A stretch of DNA of 14,957 nucleotides from Candidatus Pelagibacter sp. GTDB lineage: Bacteria > Pseudomonadota > Alphaproteobacteria > Pelagibacterales > Pelagibacteraceae. Below the pieces are notes generated by a model. The model was given only the letters and a program-made list of their open reading frames with translations. It searched no databases and was not told the DNA's origin. Numbering within the stretch: position 1 is the first letter of the stretch; each line of letters starts with the position of its first letter. This document shows positions 1 to 7,177 of this stretch, in pieces. The stretch covers positions 1 through 14,957 of the forward strand of contig NZJU01000041.1 of assembly GCA_002692325.1 (NCBI GenBank). Direction: 5' to 3'. The position numbers and the translations under genes were made by a program.

Positions 1-1369
1 AAAAAAAATTGCAGTTTATGATTTAGGTGGAGGAACCTTTGATGTTTCAATATTAGAAATAGGTGATGGTGTATTTGAGGTCAAATCTACTAATGGTGAC
101 ACATTTTTAGGTGGTGAAGATTTTGACGACGCAATTGTTGATTATCTTTCAGAGGAATTTAAGAAAGATAATGGTATTGATTTAAAAACTGATAAGTTAG
201 CTTTACAAAGACTAAAAGAAGCAGCTGAAAAAGCAAAGATAGAGTTGTCTTCTGCGGCTCAAACAGAGATTAATTTACCATTTATTACTGCAGATAAAAG
301 TGGTCCCAAACACTTGAATCTAAAATTTTCAAGAGCAAAGTTAGAAGCTTTAGTTCAAGATTTAATTGAAAGAACTCTCACTCCATGTAAAACCGCCTTG
401 AAAGACTCTGGTTTCTCTGCTGCTGAGATAAATGAAGTAGTTCTGGTTGGAGGTATGACTAGGATGCCTAAAATTATTGAAACTGTTAAAAACTTTTTTG
501 GTAAAGAACCTAACAAAAGTGTTAATCCAGATGAAGTAGTGGCGATGGGTGCTGCTATACAGGCTGGTGTCCTTCAAGGGGATGTTAAAGATGTTTTATT
601 ATTGGATGTAACGCCACTTTCACTAGGAATCGAAACATTGGGTGGTGTTTCAACAAAATTAATTGAAAAAAATACAACAATACCAACCAAAAAAAGCCAG
701 GTTTTTTCAACTGCAGAAGATAATCAGCCGGCAGTATCTATAAGAGTTTTACAAGGTGAAAGAGAGATGGCAGCTGACAACAAATTACTTGGAAATTTCG
801 AGCTAGTCGGTATACCGCCTGCACCTAGAGGAACTCCACAAATAGAGGTAACTTTTGATATAGATGCAAATGGTATTGTAAGTGTTTCCGCAAAAGATAA
901 AGGAACTGGTAAAGAGCAAAATATTCAAATTCAGGCATCTGGTGGTTTATCTGATGAAGAAATTAATAAAATGGTAAAAGACGCTGAAGCTAATAAAGAG
1001 GCTGATAAAAAGAAAAGAGAAGCCGTAGATATTAGAAATCAAGCTGATAGTTTAATTTTTTCTACCGAAAAAAGTCTTAAGGAACATGGAGATAAAGTTT
1101 CGGCTGAGGAAAAAAAATCAATTGAAAACGCTGTGTCAGATCTTAAAAGCTCTCTTAAAGGAACTGATAATGAAGATCTTAAAAAGAAAACACAAGCGCT
1201 TATACAGGTTTCTATGAAATTGGGTGAAGCTGTTTATAAACAACAACAGGAAAAACAAAAGAAAAAAGATGACAATGATAAAGATGATAAACCAAAAGAT
1301 GAAACCAAAGAAAATGTTGTTGACGCAGATTTTGAGGACGTAAAAGAAGACAAAGAAAAAAGCGCCTAA
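1..1369 (+). CDS. dnaK: Chaperone protein DnaK (Hsp70), 5' end missing
   Basis: ATP-dependent cytosolic Hsp70 chaperone that works with DnaJ, encoded next, and GrpE. The reading frame is open from base 2 and gives 455 visible residues; by comparison with the roughly 640-residue family, about 190 N-terminal residues lie upstream of the window. The first visible residues include the phosphate-binding DLGGGTFD loop, followed by GGEDFD, and [12 protein letters not shown] of the adenosine-binding region. The hydrophobic interdomain linker DVLLLDVTP starts near base 590, and the beta-sandwich substrate-binding domain and helical lid follow. The acidic/lysine-rich tail ends with VVDADFEDV, as in alphaproteobacterial DnaK. 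TAA stop at 1367-1369. The internal TTG at 245 is not a start because coding continues upstream. The promoter is outside the window. Confidence 0.98.
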   Translation, partial: KKIAVYDLGGGTFDVSILEIGDGVFEVKSTNGDTFLGGEDFDDAIVDYLSEEFKKDNGIDLKTDKLALQRLKEAAEKAKIELSSAAQTEINLPFITADKSGPKHLNLKFSRAKLEALVQDLIERTLTPCKTALKDSGFSAAEINEVVLVGGMTRMPKIIETVKNFFGKEPNKSVNPDEVVAMGAAIQAGVLQGDVKDVLLLDVTPLSLGIETLGGVSTKLIEKNTTIPTKKSQVFSTAEDNQPAVSIRVLQGEREMAADNKLLGNFELVGIPPAPRGTPQIEVTFDIDANGIVSVSAKDKGTGKEQNIQIQASGGLSDEEINKMVKDAEANKEADKKKREAVDIRNQADSLIFSTEKSLKEHGDKVSAEEKKSIENAVSDLKSSLKGTDNEDLKKKTQALIQVSMKLGEAVYKQQQEKQKKKDDNDKDDKPKDETKENVVDADFEDVKEDKEKSA

Positions 1370-1378
1370 GATTTGAAA

Positions 1379-1383
1379 AGGAG
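1379..1383 (+). promoter_or_regulatory. Shine-Dalgarno for dnaJ, supporting its TTG start
   Basis: AGGAG lies nine bases before the TTG at 1393 in the 23-base dnaK-dnaJ gap. It decides the start: TTG followed by AKRDYYDILG matches the canonical DnaJ N-terminus, and no ATG fits. Confidence 0.75.
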
Positions 1384-1392
1384 TAAGTCCAA

Positions 1393-2520
1393 TTGGCCAA
1401 AAGAGACTATTACGACATCTTAGGGGTAAGCAAATCAACATCAAAAGATGAAATTAAAAAAGCTTATAGAAAATTAGCTTTAAAATATCATCCGGACAAA
1501 AACAAAGGCGACAAAGCCTCTGAAGAAAAATTCAAAGAGGCTAGTGAAGCTTATCACATTTTGTCTGATGAAAAGAGAAAGGCTAATTACGATCAATTTG
1601 GCCATGCAGCTTTTGAGGGCGGTAATAACCAAGGGTTTGGAAATTTTGATTTTGGCTCGTCATTTTCTGACATTTTTGAGGATTTTTTTGGAGATGATGT
1701 TTTTGGCTCTTCTCGAGGTCAAAGAAGAAGATCGGCCAACAGAGGAAATGACTTAAGATACGATATTACAATTGGCCTAGAAGAAGCTTACAGAGGATTA
1801 AATAAAAAAGTTAATTACACGACTTATAAAAAATGTGGAAGATGTTCAGGTCAAGGTTCTGAGCCTGGGTCGAAACCTATAACGTGTAACTATTGTAATG
1901 GTCATGGAAAAGTAAGGTCAAATCAAGGATTTTTTACAATTCAACAAACATGCCCTGAGTGTAGCGGATACGGAGAAAAAATAAGTAATCCTTGTAGCAA
2001 ATGCAGGGGAAATGGAAAGATTCAATCTCAAGAAAATATTTCTGTGAAAATTCCAAAAGGTGTCGATGATGGAACCAGAATCAGACTTAGTGGTAAAGGA
2101 GAAGCTGGAAGTAAAGGGGGTACTAGCGGAGACTTATATCTTTTCATTTCGGTGGATAATCACAATATATTTAAGAGATCTGAAGAAAACTTATTTTATG
2201 AATTGCCAATTACTTTTTCTGATGCCGCGCTTGGATCCTCCGTTGAAGTTCCATCCATTGATGGAGGAAGATCAAAAATTAAAATCCCTGCAGGGACACA
2301 ACAAGGTAAACAATTCAGACTTAAAGGGAAAGGTATGCCAGTCTTGAGAGGTAGTAGTTATGGGGACCTGTATATTAAGATTATTACAGAAGTTCCAACC
2401 TCATTAACATCAAAACAAAAGCAATTACTTGAGGAATTTAAAAAAATTGAGGCTGAAAAACCAAACCCACTTATAAAAAGTTTTTTTGAGAGAGCAAAAA
2501 AATTTTGGAAAAATTCATAA
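1393..2520 (+). CDS. dnaJ: Chaperone protein DnaJ (Hsp40)
   Basis: Co-chaperone that delivers unfolded clients to DnaK and stimulates its ATPase. At 375 residues it is a full-length type I Hsp40. The J domain covers about residues 4-70 with HPD at 33-35. A Gly/Phe-rich segment follows at about 74-110. Four CxxCxGxG zinc motifs begin at Cys148, Cys165, Cys187 and Cys201, forming both zinc sites, and the C-terminal beta domains complete the protein. The start is TTG, supported by AGGAG nine bases upstream and by the family N-terminus. It lies 23 bases after dnaK and is presumably cotranscribed; the weaker start codon may hold DnaJ below DnaK levels (inference). Confidence 0.98.
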   Translation: MAKRDYYDILGVSKSTSKDEIKKAYRKLALKYHPDKNKGDKASEEKFKEASEAYHILSDEKRKANYDQFGHAAFEGGNNQGFGNFDFGSSFSDIFEDFFGDDVFGSSRGQRRRSANRGNDLRYDITIGLEEAYRGLNKKVNYTTYKKCGRCSGQGSEPGSKPITCNYCNGHGKVRSNQGFFTIQQTCPECSGYGEKISNPCSKCRGNGKIQSQENISVKIPKGVDDGTRIRLSGKGEAGSKGGTSGDLYLFISVDNHNIFKRSEENLFYELPITFSDAALGSSVEVPSIDGGRSKIKIPAGTQQGKQFRLKGKGMPVLRGSSYGDLYIKIITEVPTSLTSKQKQLLEEFKKIEAEKPNPLIKSFFERAKKFWKNS

Positions 2521-2525
2521 TTTAA

Positions 2526-2693
2526 ATGAATACAGATCAAATTTTATCTGCGATTATTTTAATCGCGGTATTATCTTTAGTTATGCCCACATTTTTAAAC
2601 ACTAATAGTCGATTAAAACAATTTTTAAGAAATTTGTCTATTTGGGCTGTAATTGTAGTTATTATTGTTATAATTATTCAATTAAACAGATGA
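2526..2693 (+). CDS. Small two-helix membrane protein between dnaJ and dapB
   Basis: A 55-residue protein with an ATG five bases after the dnaJ stop and a TGA at 2691-2693. Its stop overlaps the dapB start as ATGA (2690-2693), the arrangement expected for translational coupling. Two hydrophobic stretches are visible, about residues 7-23 and 39-51, separated by a polar and basic turn (NTNSRLKQFLRN). This suggests a helical hairpin in the inner membrane. I do not recognise the family. The evidence that it is real is the exact tiling between two certain genes and its composition. It is not obviously linked to lysine synthesis or chaperones; cotranscription is the only contextual clue. Confidence 0.75.
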   Translation: MNTDQILSAIILIAVLSLVMPTFLNTNSRLKQFLRNLSIWAVIVVIIVIIIQLNR

Positions 2694-3466
2694 AAAAAAT
2701 CAACTTAGCAATAACTGGATGTATGGGAAGAATGGGCCAACAAATTATTAGTTCAGCTAAAAAGAATAAGATGATTAAAGTAGTAGCCTTAACCGAAAAT
2801 AAAAAAACAAATAAAACAATAGCTGGTTTGAAAGTTACATCTAACTCAATGAATTCATTTAAAAAAGCGAATGTAATAATTGATTTTACCGTTCCAAAGT
2901 GCACGCTGGAAGTATTAAATTATGCTAGTAAATTAAAGAAAAAAGTTGTGATAGGAACGACAGGTTTCACAAAATCAGAAGAAAATTTAATAAAGAAATT
3001 TTCAAAAAAAATTCCTATTTTAAAAGCTGGAAATATGAGCTTAGGCGTAAATTTGTTAATGTATCTTACTGAGATTGCATCTAGATCCCTTGGAAAAAAA
3101 TTTTTAAGTAAAGTTTATGAAGTTCATCATAAGGACAAAAAGGATTACCCCTCAGGTACAGCATTAATGTTAGCAAAGGGTATAGCGAATGGAAAAAATA
3201 GAGATTTTTACAGCACACTTGGAAAAAAATATTTTAATAAAAAATTTTTTCCATACGGAAAAAAAATAAATTTTAATTCAATCAGAAAAGGTAAGGTTAT
3301 TGGAGAGCATGAAGTAACTTTTTCTTCTGGAAAAGAAATTGTATCTTTAAATCATGAATCTTTTGATCGAGCGTTATACTCAGAGGGCGCAATAGCAGCT
3401 GCGAGTTGGTTATCCAAAAAAAGAAACGGGCTTTATTCGATGAGAGATCTTTTAAATTTCAAGTGA
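2690..3466 (+). CDS. dapB: 4-hydroxy-tetrahydrodipicolinate reductase
   Basis: NAD(P)H-dependent cytosolic reductase of the diaminopimelate/lysine pathway, supplying lysine and peptidoglycan precursors. Length is 258 residues, normal for the family. The N-terminal Rossmann motif GCMGRMG is at 10-16, IDFTVP at 64-69 and VIGTTGF at 87-93. The signature HHKDKKDYPSGTA begins at His146 and carries the catalytic His pair, Lys150 and the PSGT substrate loop. GEHEVTF follows at 205-211. I chose the ATG at 2690, which gives MKKINLAITG, a canonical start, and overlaps the preceding small gene as ATGA; an upstream in-frame start at 2642 would sit inside that gene. The TGA overlaps the nth GTG start. Confidence 0.97.
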   Translation: MKKINLAITGCMGRMGQQIISSAKKNKMIKVVALTENKKTNKTIAGLKVTSNSMNSFKKANVIIDFTVPKCTLEVLNYASKLKKKVVIGTTGFTKSEENLIKKFSKKIPILKAGNMSLGVNLLMYLTEIASRSLGKKFLSKVYEVHHKDKKDYPSGTALMLAKGIANGKNRDFYSTLGKKYFNKKFFPYGKKINFNSIRKGKVIGEHEVTFSSGKEIVSLNHESFDRALYSEGAIAAASWLSKKRNGLYSMRDLLNFK

Positions 3467-4115
3467 ATAACAAAAAAAAATCCGCAATTATAATTAAAAT
3501 ATTAAATAGAACGTACCCAAAAGTTCCTATTCCCTTAAACTATAAAAATACATTTACTTTGCTTATCTCTGTTTTGTTATCAGCTCAATGTACGGATGTT
3601 AATGTTAACAATGTGACCAAAGATATTTACCCGAAGTATAATCGCCCTGAACATTTTGTTAAGCTAGGAAGAAGAAAAATTGAGAAGCTAATTAAAAGAA
3701 TAGGAATTTTTAGGGTCAAAGCAAAAAGCATTTTTTATCTATCAAAAAAATTAATAGAAAAACATCACGGAACTGTACCAAAAACCTATGAGGAGCTTGA
3801 ACAGCTGCCAGGAGTAGGTCATAAAACTGCAAGCGTGGTAATGTCTCAAGGATTTGGTTATCCTGCATTTCCAGTTGACACTCACATTCACCGTTTAGCA
3901 CAAAGATGGGGTTTGACTAATGGCAAAAGTGTTATTCAAACTGAAAGTGATCTAAAAAAATATTCCCTAAAAAACTCTGGAACAGGCTTCATCTGCAAAT
4001 TATTTGGTATGGGCGCGAATATTGCAAGGCTAGAGACTGCCATGGAATAACTTGTAAAATTTGCAAAAGCTGTTATCCAAATAGAAAGAAACTAGTTAAA
4101 ACGAAAAAAGCTTAA
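3463..4115 (+). CDS. nth: Endonuclease III, frame-shifted at an A7 tract in this sequence
   Basis: DNA glycosylase/AP lyase that removes oxidised pyrimidines in base-excision repair. GTG start at 3463 overlaps the dapB TGA (GTGA). The N-terminal part is intact: LLSAQCTDVNVN, helix-hairpin-helix LPGVGHKTA with catalytic Lys121, and VDTHIHR with catalytic Asp139. After DLKK the frame as read enters unrelated sequence and stops at 4050 (195 residues). If one A is added to the A7 run at 3954-3960, reading continues as KIFPKKLWNRL, then YGREYCKARDC and a Cys cluster, to a TAA at 4113-4115. That restores 217 residues, normal for the family, with the [4Fe-4S] tail. The cause could be a sequencing or assembly indel, a true mutation, or slippage on A AAA AAA. 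An upstream TTG at 3406 would overlap dapB by 61 bases and is less likely. Confidence 0.9.
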
Positions 4116-4123
4116 TCTTTATA

Positions 4124-5053
4124 ATGCAAATATTAGGAATAGGAAACGCTATTGTCGATGTAATATGCAAAGTGCAGGATGACTTTCTTTTAAAGAATTC
4201 TCTAAAAAAAAGCACAATGAAATTAGTTGACCAAACAGAGTTCAAAAATTTACTTAAGGGTCTAAAGATAGAAGAAACTGTTTCAGGAGGATCTATTGCA
4301 AATTCAATAGTAGGTTTATCGCAATTAGGCAATAAAGTTGGTTTTATAGGAAAAATAAATGATGATCCTTTGGGAAATAAATACGAAATTGGCTTAGAAA
4401 AAGAAAAAGTAAAATATTTTTACTCAAAAAGAAGAGGGTCCGTTCCAACTGGCACATGTCTAATTTTAATCACTCCAGACTCAGAGAGAACAATGGTGAC
4501 TTTTTTGGGTGTAGCTGGTCAAATTAATGAGGACGATATAAATAAAGAAGCTGTTAAAAATAGTGAAATTGTCTTTCTTGAGGGATATTTGTGGGATAAG
4601 GGAGAGCCGAAAAAAGCTTTTGATAAAGCTATAAGAAATTCTAACAAAGTAGCAATGTCGCTGTCAGATTTATTTTGTGTTGAGAGGCATAAATCTGACT
4701 TTTTAGAATTAGTGAAAAATAAATTACATATAACCTTTGCTAATGAACAAGAAATAATGTCATTGTTAAATACAAAAAAATTCAATGATGTGATTGAATT
4801 TTCAAAAAAAAATGGAAAACTTATTGTTGTTACTAGAGGCGAAAATGGAGCTTTAGCAATCCAAGGCAGTGAAATTGTAGAATGTACAGCTAAACAAAAT
4901 ATAAAAATAAAAGATTTAACTGGTGCAGGAGATTTATTTGCTGGCGGGTTTCTTCACGGCTATATTAATAATAAATCAATCAAAGAGTGCCTAGAGAAAG
5001 GAACAGAAATGTCCTCAAAAGTTATTCAAATAATAGGAGCTAGACTCAGTTGA
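4124..5053 (+). CDS. PfkB-family carbohydrate/nucleoside kinase (adenosine-kinase-like)
   Basis: Ribokinase-fold ATP-dependent kinase of 309 residues. Visible signatures are LGIGNAIVDV near the N-terminus, the substrate-binding GGSIANS at 55-61, GFIGKINDDPLG at 73-84, and the C-terminal PfkB signature DLTGAGDLFAGGF, which contains the anion hole and catalytic base Asp270. EGYLWD (153-158) and LSDLFCVERH (180-189) resemble the adenosine-kinase-like group common in alphaproteobacteria, but the substrate cannot be settled from sequence. The protein ends at IIGARLS, slightly short of relatives as I remember them. ATG at 4124 is eight bases after the restored nth stop; the TGA overlaps the next gene's TTG as TTGA (5050-5053). 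Confidence 0.88.
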   Translation: MQILGIGNAIVDVICKVQDDFLLKNSLKKSTMKLVDQTEFKNLLKGLKIEETVSGGSIANSIVGLSQLGNKVGFIGKINDDPLGNKYEIGLEKEKVKYFYSKRRGSVPTGTCLILITPDSERTMVTFLGVAGQINEDDINKEAVKNSEIVFLEGYLWDKGEPKKAFDKAIRNSNKVAMSLSDLFCVERHKSDFLELVKNKLHITFANEQEIMSLLNTKKFNDVIEFSKKNGKLIVVTRGENGALAIQGSEIVECTAKQNIKIKDLTGAGDLFAGGFLHGYINNKSIKECLEKGTEMSSKVIQIIGARLS

Positions 5054-5955
5054 TCAAATATGTCCTAATTTTTTTTTATTTAAGTTTTCTAAATATTTCG
5101 GCTGCCGAATATCTAAAATTCGATAGCGCAGATCAAAAATTTCCGAACCACTCAGAAGTTTTAGTAGAAATTTCTTTTCCTAAAAGATTTTCTGGAAAAT
5201 TACCTGTAATTATAACTCAACATGGTAGTACTAGGGACGGTAAAAAAATTCAAGACGGGGCAACTGATGAATATTCAAAAAGAATTATAAAAGAGGGTAC
5301 CAAACAAGGTTTTGCTGTTGCTGCATTAGATGCATTTTATAAAAAACCCTTGACTGCAAATGAAAAAACACGTTTTCCAGATGCCCTGAACTACGCAAAT
5401 GAGTTAAGAAAAATTTTACTAAAAGATGAGAGGTTCGATAAAGAAAGATTTTTTTACACTGGTTTTAGTTATGGAGCCCAGCAAGTACTAAAAACTATTA
5501 GTGCACATTACAACAATAAAAATCCAAAAGCCTGGAGAGCTATAGCTTCAGCGGAGCCAGGATGTAATATATTTCAAGAACCAGTTAAATTTGATTTTTC
5601 TATTTTAATAATAAAAGGAGAGGAAAGCCATTACTACATTGAACCATGTAAAATTCTTGAAAAAGAGTTATTAAAAAAAGGTAATCAAGTAAAACTTATT
5701 AATATTCCTAAGGCTAACCATTTTTTTAGTACAAATGGTGAGATTGGTAAAGGTGTAGCAGTTAATGGTTGCCGATATGATCCAATAATTAAAATGCCAG
5801 ATGGTAAACTTCGTTTATATAGCGGAGCTGAAATATCTAGAAAAGAAGCTAAAAGAAAATGCATTACTTCAGAAAGTGGTAAAGGGAAAAACAGAAAAAA
5901 ATTGGATGAAGCAGTGAATTTAACAATCGCTTTTTTTAGGGAGAATCTAAACTAG
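5050..5955 (+). CDS. Exported alpha/beta hydrolase (dienelactone-hydrolase-like)
   Basis: A 301-residue protein with an N-terminal hydrophobic segment (about residues 4-19, ending NISAAE), probably a signal peptide for the periplasm. Alpha/beta-hydrolase features are QHGS at 57-60 in the oxyanion-hole strand, the nucleophile elbow GFSYG with Ser140, and a C-terminal NHFF with candidate catalytic His224. Glu191 or Glu192 after IIKG is a candidate acid. Cysteines at 172, 200, 241 and 271 could form disulfides, fitting export. The substrate is unknown; an esterase or polyhydroxyalkanoate-depolymerase-like role is possible. TTG start overlaps the kinase stop and no in-frame ATG gives an intact signal peptide. 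The TAG stop shares CTAG with the minus-strand stop of the ArfA-like gene. Confidence 0.8.
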   Translation: MIKYVLIFFYLSFLNISAAEYLKFDSADQKFPNHSEVLVEISFPKRFSGKLPVIITQHGSTRDGKKIQDGATDEYSKRIIKEGTKQGFAVAALDAFYKKPLTANEKTRFPDALNYANELRKILLKDERFDKERFFYTGFSYGAQQVLKTISAHYNNKNPKAWRAIASAEPGCNIFQEPVKFDFSILIIKGEESHYYIEPCKILEKELLKKGNQVKLINIPKANHFFSTNGEIGKGVAVNGCRYDPIIKMPDGKLRLYSGAEISRKEAKRKCITSESGKGKNRKKLDEAVNLTIAFFRENLN

Positions 5956-6065
5956 TTTTTTTTTCTTTTGAAACTTCCTTTGCCCTTCTTGGGTTTAACA
6001 ACTCTTTTTTTATATTTTGACGAGAAAAGGTCAAAAGCTACTGGATTTCGTTTTTTATATCTCAT
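5952..6065 (-). CDS. arfA: ArfA-like alternative ribosome-rescue factor (37 residues)
   Basis: Short reading frame with ATG at 6065-6063 and TAG at 5954-5952. The protein is extremely basic: NPVAFDLFSSKYKKR, then VVKPKKGKGSFKRKK at the C-terminus. I align this from memory with the conserved core of enterobacterial ArfA (PF03889), which has a LF..R hydrophobic patch followed by RV.K.KKGKGSY.RK. In that family the N-terminal part recruits release factor 2 to ribosomes stalled without a stop codon, and the basic tail enters the empty mRNA channel. This copy stops right after the KGKGS.KRK segment, without the longer tail of E. coli ArfA. Its start overlaps the end of the upstream regulator gene by 11 bases, so the two are probably cotranscribed. 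The match rests on one short motif. Confidence 0.7.
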   Translation of the reverse strand: MRYKKRNPVAFDLFSSKYKKRVVKPKKGKGSFKRKKN

Positions 6066-6687
6066 AACCATTTTTCTTATTCTTAATAAAGTTTTGATCG
6101 GAGAAAATTTCATTTATTTTTTTCCTTAAACGATAAATATGCGTCTCGACTGTGTGAGTGTCTGCTTGCTCTGAATATACCCATACTCGTTTTTGAATTT
6201 GCTCTTTAGAAACTGGAGCTTTACTGTAAGCTAATATTTCTATTAACTGTACCTCTTTTTCAGTTAATGAAATTGATTTTTTTTCAAATTTTAACCTTTT
6301 TTCATTTTTGTCAAGAATATATTTACCAGTTTTAACAAATGAATTAATTTGAAATTTTAATCTTGACTTTATTTCATCAATATCTTTTTTATAATTATCG
6401 ACTTTAGCCGGAACTTGTAAAAGATAATTAAAATTAATTTTTTTCTTTTTATCTTTATAGTTTCTTATAAGTAAAATATTATTTTTAAATTTTTCAAAAA
6501 AATCATCATTTGAATTGTTTAAAAAACTTTCTTGGATGATAAATAGTGGGTTTGGGCCAAAATCAAAATTTTTTTTTTCTTTTATATCAATTTTAATAAA
6601 TTCAGACTTAAAATATTCTTTAAGTTCATTGAGAGAGTTGATAAAATAATTTTCGGCAAAAATGTATATTTTTTGATAGGTACTCAT
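6055..6687 (-). CDS. OmpR/PhoB-type winged-helix regulator with degenerate receiver domain
   Basis: A 210-residue protein from MSTYQKIYIF. The C-terminal 75 residues form an OmpR-class winged-helix DNA-binding domain: ISLTEKEVQLIEIL, the transactivation-loop region KEQIQKRVWVYSE, recognition helix THTVETHIYRLRKKI, and wing NGYEI at the very end. The N-terminal 110 residues sit where a receiver would be, but the acidic pair after strand 1 is AEN, strand 3 (NPLFIIQES) lacks the phospho-acceptor Asp, and only QVPAKV recalls the conserved Lys region. It therefore probably acts without phosphorylation. Two starts are possible; I prefer ATG at 6687, which shares CATG with the divergent transpeptidase gene, over a TTG at 6723. 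Targets are unknown. No partner histidine kinase is present. Confidence 0.82.
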   Translation of the reverse strand: MSTYQKIYIFAENYFINSLNELKEYFKSEFIKIDIKEKKNFDFGPNPLFIIQESFLNNSNDDFFEKFKNNILLIRNYKDKKKKINFNYLLQVPAKVDNYKKDIDEIKSRLKFQINSFVKTGKYILDKNEKRLKFEKKSISLTEKEVQLIEILAYSKAPVSKEQIQKRVWVYSEQADTHTVETHIYRLRKKINEIFSDQNFIKNKKNGYEI

Positions 6688-7177
6688 GTTATTGACTTTA
6701 AAAAATAAATATATTCGATTCAAGAACTATAAGATAAAATGTGCTTTAGGCAAAAAAGGTACTAAAAAAAACAAAAAAGAGGGAGATAAAACCACACCAA
6801 AAGGTAGATTTAGACTGAACTATGTACTTTACCGATCTGATAGAGTCAAAAATCTTACCTCAGTTTTAAAAAAAAAAGTTATAAAAAAGAACATGGGATG
6901 GTGTGATGATCCGAGTTCAGACCAATATAATAAACTCATTAAACTTCCATTTAAATTTAGTGCGGAAAAAATTTATAGAAAAAGTAATATTTACGATATA
7001 ATAATTGTGATCAATTATAATTTAAAACCAATAATTAAAAGTAAAGGAAGTGCAGTTTTCATACATATTTCAAAAAAAAACTTTAAGTCGACTGAAGGAT
7101 GTATAGCAATCTCAAAAAAAAACATGAGACTTCTTCTTAATGAAATAAAAATAAAAAGTTACTTGAATATAATTTAA
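6686..7177 (+). CDS. L,D-transpeptidase (YkuD-fold) family protein
   Basis: A 163-residue protein with the YkuD catalytic signature: GSAVFIHIS with His127 and STEGCIAIS with catalytic Cys139. Earlier family features are KCALGKKG near residue 20, KEGDKTTPKGRF at 31-42 and MGWCDDPSSDQYN at 70-82. Members form or edit peptidoglycan cross-links through a Cys acyl-enzyme, although this small subfamily is poorly characterised. No signal peptide or membrane segment is visible at the N-terminus, so its route to the periplasm is unclear. The ATG at 6686 overlaps the divergent regulator start by two bases. The TAA stop shares TTAA (7174-7177) with the yggS stop on the other strand. Confidence 0.85.
   Translation: MLLTLKNKYIRFKNYKIKCALGKKGTKKNKKEGDKTTPKGRFRLNYVLYRSDRVKNLTSVLKKKVIKKNMGWCDDPSSDQYNKLIKLPFKFSAEKIYRKSNIYDIIIVINYNLKPIIKSKGSAVFIHISKKNFKSTEGCIAISKKNMRLLLNEIKIKSYLNII

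Noticed and set aside
1136..1444. Hydrophobic minus-strand frames opposite the dnaK tail (1136-1444 and 1212-1400)
   Set aside because: The Phe/Leu-rich sequence is the complement of the lysine-rich DnaK C-terminus, a typical shadow.
2642..2689. Upstream in-frame extension of dapB
   Set aside because: It would overlap the small membrane protein by 52 bases and precede the canonical MKKINLAITG start, which has an ATGA coupling site.
5949..5963. AAACTAGTTT followed by a T run as a terminator for the dnaK-hydrolase run
   Set aside because: The palindrome has no loop and no GC stem, so it cannot form a usable hairpin; the T run encodes the lysines of the ArfA-like gene.
6688..6723. Longer N-terminus for the winged-helix regulator from a TTG at 6723
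   Set aside because: It would overlap the divergent transpeptidase gene by 38 bases and use a weaker codon; the ATG at 6687 is a better start.
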